DNA from: Candidatus Saccharimonadota bacterium
Lineage (GTDB): Bacteria; Patescibacteriota; Saccharimonadia; Saccharimonadales; UBA4665
Direction: 5' to 3'
Length of the DNA stretch: 64,000 bases
Assembly: GCA_028286245.1 (NCBI GenBank)
Contig: JAQBRY010000002.1
Location: 1 to 64,000 of the forward strand
A program made the translations under genes and the position numbers. The notes under the pieces are model-generated. The model was not told the origin of the DNA. It saw nothing but the letters and a program-made list of their open reading frames with translations, and searched no databases. Below, one piece after another: positions 7,771 to 16,195 of this stretch. How positions within the stretch are numbered: the stretch's first letter is position 1; the number at the start of each line of letters is the position of its first letter.

Positions 7771-8538
7771 CTACTCTTTGCCGCCCTTAATGACCGTGCT
7801 AACACCACGCAGGGCGTCTATGAGCTCTACGGGGAACAAGAGCATGGTCTTTTGCGATGGTTCGGTGCTAATGCGCTCCAGGGTATTCAGTGTGCGTAGG
7901 TTGAGGGCACCCGGTACGCCAGAAAAGATTTTGGCCGCGTCGGCTAGGTTCTGGGCAGCCAGCTTTTCGCCGTCGGCGTTAATAATGTTGGCACGGCGGT
8001 CACGCTCGGCTTCGGCCTGCTTGCCCATGGCGCGCTTCATGTCTTGAGGTAGTTCGATGTTCTGGATTTTGACGTTCTCTACGTCAATGCCCCATTTTTC
8101 TGTCTCGGAGTCGACGATGGCTTTAATTTGCTGGCTAATCTGCTCGCGCTTGCCGAGTAAGTCGTCAAGCTCCACGGAGCCGGTTACGTCACGCAGTGCC
8201 GACTGGGCAAACTGGCTAGTAGCGTATACGTAGTTGACGGTTTCTAGGTAGGCCTTGGGCGCGTCAACAACCCGGAAGTATACGACGGCGTCTACGTTGG
8301 CAGTAACATTATCTTTAGTGATAATTTCTTGTTTTGGGACGTCGATAGGCGTGGAGCGCATGTCGATCCGTTTGATAGACTGAAAGATTGGAATGACTAT
8401 TCGCAGTCCGGGCTCTTTGATGCCAGTAAACTTACCAAGCGTCAAAATAACACCCTTTTCGTACTGCTGGACCACCTTAATTCCCGACAGCACAAAGATA
8501 ATAACGATAAACAGGATTACAAAAATAAATGCGGCCAT
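7771..8538 (-). CDS. SPFH/Band 7 (stomatin/slipin-like) membrane protein
   Basis: Membrane-scaffold protein of the stomatin/prohibitin superfamily, 255 aa. One N-terminal transmembrane segment (about residues 3-21, AFIFVILFIVIIFVLSG), then the SPFH domain (QQYEKGVILTLGKF, PGLRIVIPIFQSI, MRSTPIDVPKQEIITKDN) and an Ala/Glu-rich helical region (MGKQAEAERDRRANIINADGE) as in slipins. Such proteins form oligomeric rings in membrane microdomains. Slipins are usually paired with a NfeD protein; none is seen here and the next gene is a NUDIX hydrolase. A possible Shine-Dalgarno site AAGGAG precedes the ATG. Confidence 0.88.
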   Translation of the reverse strand: MAAFIFVILFIVIIFVLSGIKVVQQYEKGVILTLGKFTGIKEPGLRIVIPIFQSIKRIDMRSTPIDVPKQEIITKDNVTANVDAVVYFRVVDAPKAYLETVNYVYATSQFAQSALRDVTGSVELDDLLGKREQISQQIKAIVDSETEKWGIDVENVKIQNIELPQDMKRAMGKQAEAERDRRANIINADGEKLAAQNLADAAKIFSGVPGALNLRTLNTLERISTEPSQKTMLLFPVELIDALRGVSTVIKGGKE

Positions 8539-8601
8539 GACACTCCTTAGGTTATGTAATTATTGTACGCACAACCCATGAGCGGCGCAATCAGCCAAAA
8601 T

Positions 8602-8627
8602 AAAAACACCGACAATGTCGGTGTTTC
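8602..8627 (-). terminator. Terminator of tRNA-Val
   Basis: AACACCGAC-ATT-GTCGGTGTT stem followed by T-rich sequence on the minus strand. Confidence 0.75.
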
Positions 8628-8641
8628 GAACTTTGCACTTT

Positions 8642-8718
8642 TGGTGGGCGCTGAGGGACTCGAACCCCCGACCCTCTCGGTGTAAACGAGATGCTCTAGC
8701 CAACTGAGCTAAGCGCCC
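8642..8718 (-). tRNA. tRNA-Val (TAC)
   Basis: Acceptor GGGCGCT/AGCGCCC, anticodon stem TCTCG/CGAGA with loop TTTACAC (anticodon TAC), T arm GGGGGTTCGAGTCCCTC, encoded CCA. Confidence 0.95.
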
Positions 8719-8788
8719 TTATTTGATGCTCGTCCTAGTGGACTTGAGAGATAATAGCACGTATTAGCCTGATTTTCCAATTTTAACA

Positions 8789-8816
8789 TTGACACAAACG
8801 CAATTAATTGTATTAT
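8789..8816 (+). promoter_or_regulatory. Promoter of the AAA+ ATPase gene
   Basis: TTGACA (8789-8794), 16-nt spacer, TATTAT (8811-8816), then 9 nt to the ATG at 8826. The mRNA leader would be only 2-3 nt, so the message is effectively leaderless. Confidence 0.8.
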
Positions 8817-8825
8817 AGTAATTAT

Positions 8826-10907
8826 ATGCCTGGCGAACAATCACCATCAGCGGAATATCTACCACGACTGATTGTCAACGCCTTCGAGAGCCAAGTCTGT
8901 ATAGATGGGCTGCGCGATCTTATTGCTAGGTTCCCTCAAGGACCACAAACTGTTTACCAAGAACAGCCGGAGAAAGGTCTCATCCTTAAGAATGCTGTAC
9001 GAATCTTACCCGCTACGGCCGAAGATGGCACGCTGAGTGTGGCCTGGAGAGCAGATATCAATCTTGATACATCGACTCGCTCCGCTCGCAGTGCCTTCAC
9101 CACAATAAATGATGACCTGGCCGCTGCCAAAGGCAATTTGGGAAATAATGTTTTTGCAGTCCGTACAGGTGCCCAACACAGGCTACCATTGCGGGCCCAG
9201 GGCAATAATTTTATGGTGCACTTTAATAGTAACGACGGCGTTTTAATATTAGCTAGTGATATGCAATCCAGTGTAAAAGGAGCCGCAGGCCCAGAGTATT
9301 TGTTTGCGGAACCTCTTAAAAGTATAGATCAGGTCAAGCTTGCGGTTGGCTTTGCAGCTAGCTTCCTACTACTACAGAAAACCGTTCGAAACAGCGAAAA
9401 GCGCTGGCTCGCAAATCGTATATTTGCGAAGGGCCGATACAGTAACCTGCCTGGCATTGAATCCAGACGTTTATTACCCCAGCGGTTTACTTTTGGTAGC
9501 TCGTTTAGCCCCGTTAGGTATGTGGGCTCTCAGCGTAGAAATAATAAAATGCCTATAGCCTTAGCGCCCGAAGAGAGTAGCATCACTAGGGTTTCTAGTG
9601 CTCGTGCATCCCGGCAGCCAACGAAACTGGTTGCGAAAAAGGTGCAGCTAAACAAACTCGACGATAAACAGCCTACGTCACGACCGACGCGGGCCAAGAA
9701 GGCCACCGACAAAAATGAGACCACCGAAGGACTAGCTGCCACTCAGCCTGCGCCTAAAAAAATGCCGGCCAAGAAGGCCGCGAGTAAAAAAGCAGCCCCA
9801 GCTAAACGTACCCCCCCTAAGAAGCAGGTGCCTCTCGATACATCACCCACTGATTCAGCGTCCGAAGATACCCGGGTTAAACCAGCACCCCTAGCTGGGA
9901 AGCCACGGGCTCGCCGTCAAAAAAAGGTTGACCCGTTCAAGAGTATACTTGCGCAAAAGCCGGAGGATCTGGATTTGCCTCCACTAGTCACTAACGAAGT
10001 TGAGAAGCCAGCAATTAAGCATAAAAAGCCTGTAGATGTTTTCCGCACATCAGGCGAGACGCAACCATATGACCCATCAAACTATATAAAGCGGTCATTT
10101 GAAGTGGTAACGCCCAAATATACGCTAGATGACATCGGTGGCCACGAAGAATTAAAACAACAAATTAGAGAAATTGCGCTTTCCTACAACCATCCCGAAA
10201 TCCTGGCCAGATATAAACTAGCCTCCACGAGCGGAGTGCTGTTTCACGGCCCTCCTGGTACTGGCAAAACTATGTTGGCTCACGCCCTCGCCAGTGAGAC
10301 TAATAGCGCGCTGTGGATAGTTAAAAGCGCACAGCTCTACGACATGTGGCTTAGCCTTTCAGACAAAAATATGCAGTATTTGTTTGATACGGTCGCGGCG
10401 TACAAGGACCGCCTAGTATTGTTATTCGACGAAATTGATAGCATAGTTTCAATCCAAGACGCTAGTGGGCCTGGCGGTGCCTCTAACGAGCGTAACCAGG
10501 TGGCAGGCAGCTTCAAACGCTACTTAAACGATTTAAGCGAAACTTCACCTCACGTTATCATTGTTGGGACTACTAATAATCTAGACTCCATAGACCAGTC
10601 ACTAATCCGAAGTGGGAGGTTCAACAAAATCTTACCAGTTCCGCCACCCGACGAAGAGGGCCGTATAAAAATCATTACAGCTATGATTATGTCCGGCATG
10701 AATTTAGGCTTTGAACTCTATGGCAAGGACATTAATGTTCCAGAACTTGCTAGAAAGACTCCCTCGTTTAACGGAGCAGACCTACGCGAAATTATCAATG
10801 CGACCATTCTCGATAAAGCCCTCAACGAAGCAAAGACAGGTAGGCAGGAGCAGATAATGCAAGCCGATCTCGAATACCAGATTGACAGATTCAACCGACC
10901 TAGTTAA
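8826..10907 (+). CDS. AAA+ ATPase with a histone-H1-like basic linker, 693 aa
   Basis: The C-terminal third is a single AAA+ module of the FtsH/Cdc48 type: IGGHEELKQQI, Walker A GPPGTGKT (about residues 475-482), Walker B LLFDEID (D535/E536), sensor-1 region VGTTNN, arginine-finger region RSGRF and a small lid domain (NGADLREIINATI). Residues about 230-400 are Lys/Ala/Pro-rich (KKMPAKKAASKKAAPAKR), like histone H1 or AlgP tails, and may bind nucleic acid. The N-terminal 200 residues match nothing I know. No transmembrane helix and no protease domain, so it is not FtsH. The ATG at 8826 is preferred over an upstream TTG because the -10 box lies between them. Confidence 0.82.
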   Translation: MPGEQSPSAEYLPRLIVNAFESQVCIDGLRDLIARFPQGPQTVYQEQPEKGLILKNAVRILPATAEDGTLSVAWRADINLDTSTRSARSAFTTINDDLAAAKGNLGNNVFAVRTGAQHRLPLRAQGNNFMVHFNSNDGVLILASDMQSSVKGAAGPEYLFAEPLKSIDQVKLAVGFAASFLLLQKTVRNSEKRWLANRIFAKGRYSNLPGIESRRLLPQRFTFGSSFSPVRYVGSQRRNNKMPIALAPEESSITRVSSARASRQPTKLVAKKVQLNKLDDKQPTSRPTRAKKATDKNETTEGLAATQPAPKKMPAKKAASKKAAPAKRTPPKKQVPLDTSPTDSASEDTRVKPAPLAGKPRARRQKKVDPFKSILAQKPEDLDLPPLVTNEVEKPAIKHKKPVDVFRTSGETQPYDPSNYIKRSFEVVTPKYTLDDIGGHEELKQQIREIALSYNHPEILARYKLASTSGVLFHGPPGTGKTMLAHALASETNSALWIVKSAQLYDMWLSLSDKNMQYLFDTVAAYKDRLVLLFDEIDSIVSIQDASGPGGASNERNQVAGSFKRYLNDLSETSPHVIIVGTTNNLDSIDQSLIRSGRFNKILPVPPPDEEGRIKIITAMIMSGMNLGFELYGKDINVPELARKTPSFNGADLREIINATILDKALNEAKTGRQEQIMQADLEYQIDRFNRPS

Positions 10908-10925
10908 TGCCTCTACACTAAACCA

Positions 10926-10967
10926 AAATAAAAGGATCTAGCGGTAGCGAAGCTAGATCCTTTTATT
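10926..10967. terminator. Bidirectional terminator
   Basis: AAAAGGATCTAGC...GCTAGATCCTTTT forms a 13-bp stem with A/T tracts on both sides. It ends the plus-strand ATPase gene and the minus-strand tRNA-Leu. Confidence 0.85.
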
Positions 10968-11054
10968 TGGTGCGGACGAGAGGACTTGAACCTCCACGAG
11001 CTTGCGCCCACTACCACCTCAAGGTAGCGTGTATACCAATTTCACCACGTCCGC
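10968..11054 (-). tRNA. tRNA-Leu (GAG)
   Basis: Class II tRNA with long variable arm. Acceptor GCGGACG/CGTCCGC, anticodon stem CTACC/GGTAG with loop TTGAGGT (anticodon GAG), T arm GGAGGTTCAAGTCCTCT, encoded CCA. Confidence 0.93.
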
Positions 11055-11118
11055 ATAAAATGTTAAAGTCTCGACTATCTTATCTGTTTTGGGCAAAAAA
11101 CTCAAGCCTTAGAGCGGC

Positions 11119-12756
11119 TTAGCTACGGGGGAGATGGTTGTAGGCGTCGCCTAGATTAAAGTCGGGACGAATCAGCGTCTTAATATCTTCTAGGCTGGTG
11201 CCGAGCTTAACGTTCGGATTTAAAATACCGTACGGGTCAAAAATCTGCTTTACCTTCTCAAACAGTGCAAAAACTTCGGTACCGTACTGAGTCTCTAGGT
11301 AGGGTGCGCGCAGGCGGCCGTCATTGCGTTCGCCGCTGATGCTGCCACCGAGGCTGATTACCAGCTTGGTGTATTCGGTCATGAGGCGGAAGGCCTTCTG
11401 GCGATCACCAACTTGCGAGAGGTTAAGGATGGGCGCTAACTGGATATTTGCCTCGCCGGCATGGCCCCAGATGGCAGGCTCAATGCTAAGCTTTTCGCAG
11501 AGGGCGTAGGCACCCTCAATGAGCTCACGGAGACGTTCCGGTGGCACAATGGCATCATCTACAATTGGAACGGCTCGAGCGCCGCCCTCGCTGTGGCTAA
11601 GCAGCATAGCGGCCGACTCGCGGACCTTGAGAAGGTTCTGCTGCTTTTCCATCTCGGTTTCGGTCTGCAAGCTGGTGGCGTACTTTTCAAAAATCTTAAA
11701 CAGTTTTTTAGTGATCTTTTTTTGCTGGCCCTCTTTTTGATTATCGAGCTCAACCAAGAGCACCAACAGCGGAAGCTGTTCGGTAAGGATGCCTTTGAGC
11801 TGATTAGGGTTGATGGCGCTGACCTGCTTAAGGGCGTGGCCGTCGATCATCTCCACCATACTGGGAGCATCGTGTAATTTACGGATTTCCAAAATTGCCT
11901 GTTCGGCGTGCTGCAGGCTATCAAAGGTGGCCATCATCAACGTGGTTTGCGGATTGTGCGATTCGGTGTCCAGGGCCGCCTCGGTAATGATTGCCAACGT
12001 TCCCTGGCTGCCTACAAACAGAGGCGTTAGGTCAAAGGAACCGTCGTTATGTTTGATATCAAGCAGATTGTAACCAGCATTGTTCTTGGTAATGTCACGG
12101 ATCATGGTTTCGATGACTTGACGGTTTTCTTCTAGGAGCGTGTCGAGGGCACGGTAAATTTCGCCTTCAAATGAGGCTAGGCCCAGCTTTTTAGTAAACT
12201 CGCGCTTACTCAGCCGCCCGGTCTCAATCACCTCGCCGTTGGCGAGCACCGCCCGCAGGCTGCGCACGTAGCTACGGGTGTCGCCGTACTTAAATGATTT
12301 TTCACCGCTAGCGTTGTTAGCAATGGCACCACCAACAGTGGAGTACTCTAAAGAACTGGGGTAGGGGGGCAAAAATCGCCCGTGGGTGTGCAGGGTCTGC
12401 TGCAGCTTACCGTAGTTAATACCCGGCTCTATAGTAACGGTGCCGGATTTGATATCGAGTTCCAAAATACGGTGCAAGTGAGCCGGGAATACCATCATAA
12501 TGCCACTGCCGAGCGATGCGCCGGTTTGATCAGTACCGGAACCGCGGGCCGTAATCGGAATCACGCGACCGCGCTCCGCAAGTTGCCAGGTAAAGCGAGC
12601 TGTCTTGCGAACGTCATTTTCTGAGCGCGGATACACCACTAGCGCCGGAGGCAGCGTCATAATACTGGCATCGGTAGCAAAGTAGCGACGAGCATCGGCC
12701 GAAGTCATAACTTCACCGACCAAGTGCTCTTGTAGGTAATGGGCTATTTTACTCAT
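11119..12756 (-). CDS. FAD-linked oxidase (GlcD/D-lactate dehydrogenase-like)
   Basis: A 545-aa flavoenzyme of the PCMH type. The N-terminal FAD-binding domain shows VVYPRSENDV, the ITARGSGTDQTGASLG pyrophosphate loop and STVGGAIANNASGEKSFKYG. The C-terminal FAD-oxidase domain ends with WGHAGEANIQLAP and FDPYGILNPNVKLG, both typical of GlcD/Dld enzymes, which oxidise 2-hydroxyacids such as D-lactate or glycolate. No FeS partner subunit is adjacent and the FeS domain found in some long relatives is absent. In a lactate-forming fermenter it might recycle D-lactate, but the substrate is inference. Shine-Dalgarno AAGGTGA and a TGCTATCAT -10 precede the start. Confidence 0.88.
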   Translation of the reverse strand: MSKIAHYLQEHLVGEVMTSADARRYFATDASIMTLPPALVVYPRSENDVRKTARFTWQLAERGRVIPITARGSGTDQTGASLGSGIMMVFPAHLHRILELDIKSGTVTIEPGINYGKLQQTLHTHGRFLPPYPSSLEYSTVGGAIANNASGEKSFKYGDTRSYVRSLRAVLANGEVIETGRLSKREFTKKLGLASFEGEIYRALDTLLEENRQVIETMIRDITKNNAGYNLLDIKHNDGSFDLTPLFVGSQGTLAIITEAALDTESHNPQTTLMMATFDSLQHAEQAILEIRKLHDAPSMVEMIDGHALKQVSAINPNQLKGILTEQLPLLVLLVELDNQKEGQQKKITKKLFKIFEKYATSLQTETEMEKQQNLLKVRESAAMLLSHSEGGARAVPIVDDAIVPPERLRELIEGAYALCEKLSIEPAIWGHAGEANIQLAPILNLSQVGDRQKAFRLMTEYTKLVISLGGSISGERNDGRLRAPYLETQYGTEVFALFEKVKQIFDPYGILNPNVKLGTSLEDIKTLIRPDFNLGDAYNHLPRS

Positions 12757-12848
12757 CTGTTTGTCACCTTTTTGAAAGTCATATCCTTACGGACATGATA
12801 GCATATTTTCCCGCTTTGCTTATGCTTAGCGCATCCTAACAGCCCGGA

Positions 12849-13085
12849 TCAAGCCGCCTCAAGCCTTGTAATCCGTACTTTATGCTCTTGTTGCTGCATG
12901 CTCATATCTTTTACCGCATACTTCACTGTTTTCATATCAGCCGTTAATATGGCTATCTTTTTCTCAATGTGCGGAATTTTTGCCACATGCATACTCATAG
13001 CTCCCACAATTTCGTGGACGGCTTTGACCTCGTCTCGGATTGCTTCCAGCATGACGCTAAAGTAGGATATTTCTGCATCGCTCAT
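12849..13085 (-). CDS. Small helical protein, 78 aa
   Basis: Probably all-helical and coiled-coil forming (heptad-like Ile/Leu/Val/Met spacing through EAIRDEVKAVHEIVGAM and KKIAILTADMKTVKYAV), without Cys or membrane segments. Function unknown. The start is set by an extended -10 TGCTAGAAT (13092-13097 for the hexamer) 6 nt upstream, indicating a leaderless message. Confidence 0.65.
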   Translation of the reverse strand: MSDAEISYFSVMLEAIRDEVKAVHEIVGAMSMHVAKIPHIEKKIAILTADMKTVKYAVKDMSMQQQEHKVRITRLEAA

Positions 13086-13148
13086 ACCACTATTCTAGCA
13101 GCCGGATCTGCCACAGTCTTTAACTTTTCATTAAATTCCGGCCAACTA

Positions 13149-13787
13149 TTAGGCCTTACGACGTAAACTGGTTACGCAGCCCGCACAGAAGCCTGCCAGC
13201 TCATGACCATCGAGCTTTGATGCTAAGCTCAAGGTTTCCGGGACCATCATCACTTGCTGCAGTGTGCAAACATTGGCGCAGTGCCCCGCATAAAGCCCAC
13301 TTCGTCTATCCGGGTGCGAGTAGTCTTGGGGGCTAATCATGCCTGCCATATGCGCATACTCGTGCCGCGCAATATGAGTCATAAGCTTCCCTTGTAGCTT
13401 TACGTCACTAGTGTGACGAACAAAGCGGGCGACCGATTGCACTGATAGTTGCCATTCATAGATCGTAACGCCAAAAACGTACCACGTCCCTTCGGCGAAC
13501 ATGTCCCAATCTGTGACCAGAAAATCTGTTTTAGGTCCGGCTAAATCGGTAGAAGCAGCCAGCAACTCAAGATGTGAACGAAGATCTAGCTGCTGCCGCC
13601 CCGGGTTATAAGAACGTGCTTCGAAGCCACTTATTGCTTCGGCAGTTTCTGGGCCGCTGGTTGTTAATACAGGTGTATGGCCCTGTAATTTTAAAACGTC
13701 GCTTATTCCAATTGCGGCCGCCATAAATAAATCCGGGCGCTCATTATATAGGCTAGCGTTCGCATTTAGCCTGACTGCCTTATCCAT
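13149..13787 (-). CDS. Archaemetzincin-like zinc metalloprotease (M54-type)
   Basis: The protein carries HEYAHMAG (residues 142-149), matching the HExxHxxG zinc site of metzincins. It is followed by GHC (168-170), C174, M180 and a CxxC at 201-204. That order, HExxHxxG...HC...C...M...CxxC, is the signature of archaemetzincins, which bind a catalytic zinc and a structural zinc. In the canonical motif the third His follows the first two closely; here about 19 residues intervene, so the loop is expanded. No signal peptide, so a cytosolic enzyme is likely. Length (212 aa) fits the family. The Met-turn assignment is tentative. Confidence 0.6.
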   Translation of the reverse strand: MDKAVRLNANASLYNERPDLFMAAAIGISDVLKLQGHTPVLTTSGPETAEAISGFEARSYNPGRQQLDLRSHLELLAASTDLAGPKTDFLVTDWDMFAEGTWYVFGVTIYEWQLSVQSVARFVRHTSDVKLQGKLMTHIARHEYAHMAGMISPQDYSHPDRRSGLYAGHCANVCTLQQVMMVPETLSLASKLDGHELAGFCAGCVTSLRRKA

Positions 13788-13917
13788 TTATATATTAAAC
13801 ATCTTTAACTAGTATCTGGCAATGCTGCTTAGGTACTGACTGCACTAGAACGCAACCTCGACAAAGTATCGTACCGAAGAGCCGACCCGAGCGGCCTACG
13901 ATACCCGTTCGCCTTGT

Positions 13918-16107
13918 TTACCAAGACCACCAGTTTGTGCCGTCCGAGACGTAGCGCGTAGCATTGCCGGCAGTCAGAGTCTGGTTGGCCGCCCCGTCAA
14001 TGGTGCCACTGACTGAGCCGACCGTTACGGTGGCCGATCCAGCATTCCGCAACATAATCGGGTGGCCGGCACCAGCAGTCGCGGCGTTTGGTAACGTGGC
14101 CGTGGTGGCAACTGCGGCATTCATCACCACAAACATATCGGTAGCTGCAATGGTGTAGGAGGACGTTTTGCTTGCCAGATTGTACCTGACCGTATTGCTA
14201 TAAATAGCTGAGCCCGAGTAAGTGACAGATCGAGCGTCAGTTACACTGCCGCCGGCGCCCACCCGGGCAATGTTTGTGTAGCCGCCGGCAGTATCATCCA
14301 GCGGATCGAGCGAAAAGTTTTCGTAGCCGTACTGCACGCCGCTGTCATTAGGAGAACGAGCCAGTACCGACGATCCGGCCGCCAGGGTAAGCGCCCCGGA
14401 GCCGCCGGTACAACCGGTAAATGAGGTACCGGTTGTACCAGTATAGGTAACCACTGTTGAGCCGGTGGCCGTACCTACTACTACTTGGCCGGCAGTCGGA
14501 AAGCCCGTGGTACTGGCTACTGTTAGGGTGGCCGTGTTACCAAGCTGAGAGCCGGTTGTGGTAGTCTTGCCATAGTGGAAAGGATTGGGACCGTAGGTAA
14601 TGTCGTAGCTTGCTATCTTCATCCGGAATTCGTTGTGCCGGACGGTGAGATTACCATCGGACATATATCGTACAAAGGTGCCACCATACCCTACCCCAAA
14701 GGCCGGACAGTCAAATTTGCAGCCGCGAACATGCGACACCACACCGCCGGCACCGACTTGCACAAGGACTTCGCCAACCCGGCCCTGGCCGTAGATACTG
14801 CCGCCGAGCCAGCTAATGCCGTCGGCCGTTACCCTAATGCCCGTACTGGTATTTACACCGCTACCGTCACTAATACAATTGGTGTGTCCGGCATAGCCCG
14901 AACCAAGATCCCAGTTGTACTGTGCACATCCCCACACATGAACATTGGATACCATGAGCGTACCGCAATATGCCCCCTCCACCACGCCGCTACTGCCGCA
15001 GCGGGCCACTGAGCCGTTCGTAATGAGCCCGTCGTGCCTACCCTGGTAGTTTAGGCCGTTGCCGTTACAGTCCGTAATGTGAAAGCTGTCCCAGATCGGC
15101 GAAGCTTCGTAGCCATTGTTGTGATCACTATTAGAGTAGGCGCCGTCGCCCGCAAAGTTTTGGATAATGACGTTCTTAACCTGATAGGCATTGGCAAAAA
15201 ACGCTAGGCCGCGGCCGCTCACATTATTAGCTTTGTTGCCTTCCAGCGTCATATCGAGCACTGCTAGACGGGTCGGCTGCTGGTAGTTTTTTGGGTTGGT
15301 AGCATCATAGTTGCTACCGGTAAGGGTGATTACCGTGCCATCCGGCTGAATCGTGCCATTGCCACCACCGCCAGCCAGGCCGGTAAACGAGGTAGCTGTT
15401 TTGCCGGTGTAGCGAACAGCAAAGGTTGAGGTTGCGGGCGTTAAGTTAACGTCAAACTGCCCGCTCGACGGAAAACCGGCCGTTGAGGCTACCGTAAGCG
15501 TCGAATTGGTAGCCTGAGCGCCGGTCATGGTTGTGCCACTATCGAGCGGTGCAAAATACTGGGTCTGAATAAGGTCACAGTTAGCACCGGACTTGAGCTG
15601 CAAAACGGTACCGGATGGCCGAGCCGCAGCGCCGACGGTATAAAGGTCTGCCCCGGCTCCAGAACCTTTGAGTGTAACGCCGGATCCAATAATGAGCGTC
15701 GATCCAATCACAAAAACACCGGGCGGAAACCAGACCGTGCCGCCAGTGCTGGCTACCGAGTTTAGTGCCGCCTGTATGGCTGGAGCGTCGTCAGTGGCTC
15801 CATCACCCTTAGCGCCAAAACCTGACACATTTATAACTGTGGCGTAGGTCGATACGGCAGTCGCCGCCGGCAGCGCCACATCAGCCTTAGTAAGACTGGC
15901 CTGAACGGCAGCACTCAGGTCCGTACCGGCGATACCGGTATTGGGTTTAACATACTTAGCCGCCAAATCGGTAGTAAGATTGGTTATTTGCGATTCGGTA
16001 AGTGCCTTAAGCGATCCATCCGGGTTGTGGGCCTGATTTAAGAAGTCGTTGAGGATATCGCCCCATTGATTATCGTCTGAGCCCGGGATTGGGAGTCTAC
16101 TAGCCAT
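13918..16107 (-). CDS. Tailspike-like surface protein with pectate-lyase-type beta-helix, 729 aa
   Basis: Residues 1-30 hold the anchor peptide LPIPGSDDNQWGDILNDFL shared with four other proteins here. A short linker follows, then a right-handed beta-helix that opens with FGAKGDGATDDAPAIQAAL, the start motif of the pectate_lyase_3/phage tailspike family. Two copies of a module of about 55 residues (LTVASTxGFPxxGQ...YTGxTxTSFTG) interrupt it near residues 205-260 and 525-580. The C-terminus (ATLPNA..., GTIDG..., SDGTNWWSW) resembles caps of phage tail-fibre proteins. There is no Sec signal peptide or membrane anchor. It is last in a run of four similar genes. It may bind or degrade polysaccharide. 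Confidence 0.8.
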   Translation of the reverse strand: MASRLPIPGSDDNQWGDILNDFLNQAHNPDGSLKALTESQITNLTTDLAAKYVKPNTGIAGTDLSAAVQASLTKADVALPAATAVSTYATVINVSGFGAKGDGATDDAPAIQAALNSVASTGGTVWFPPGVFVIGSTLIIGSGVTLKGSGAGADLYTVGAAARPSGTVLQLKSGANCDLIQTQYFAPLDSGTTMTGAQATNSTLTVASTAGFPSSGQFDVNLTPATSTFAVRYTGKTATSFTGLAGGGGNGTIQPDGTVITLTGSNYDATNPKNYQQPTRLAVLDMTLEGNKANNVSGRGLAFFANAYQVKNVIIQNFAGDGAYSNSDHNNGYEASPIWDSFHITDCNGNGLNYQGRHDGLITNGSVARCGSSGVVEGAYCGTLMVSNVHVWGCAQYNWDLGSGYAGHTNCISDGSGVNTSTGIRVTADGISWLGGSIYGQGRVGEVLVQVGAGGVVSHVRGCKFDCPAFGVGYGGTFVRYMSDGNLTVRHNEFRMKIASYDITYGPNPFHYGKTTTTGSQLGNTATLTVASTTGFPTAGQVVVGTATGSTVVTYTGTTGTSFTGCTGGSGALTLAAGSSVLARSPNDSGVQYGYENFSLDPLDDTAGGYTNIARVGAGGSVTDARSVTYSGSAIYSNTVRYNLASKTSSYTIAATDMFVVMNAAVATTATLPNAATAGAGHPIMLRNAGSATVTVGSVSGTIDGAANQTLTAGNATRYVSDGTNWWSW

Positions 16108-16149
16108 TTTGTCGTTCTCTCGGTTTTAAGTGCTTGTGTTTAGTGTAAC
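16108..16149 (-). promoter_or_regulatory. Repeated promoter/leader module, copy 1
   Basis: TACACT (16142-16147) followed by AAACACAAGCACTTAAAAC and the leader to the ATG. Nearly identical to 18140-18181 and similar to 20482-20525 and the pgk leader. Confidence 0.55.
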
Positions 16150-16195
16150 GTAAGGAGTAGTCGTTAGCAATAAAGCCATCAGAGCCGGCCCGCTA

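Noticed and set aside
14575-15012. Long plus-strand open frames opposite the surface genes, the longest about 145 codons
   Set aside because: They are antisense shadows caused by GC-rich third positions in the minus-strand genes, which have clear domain matches.
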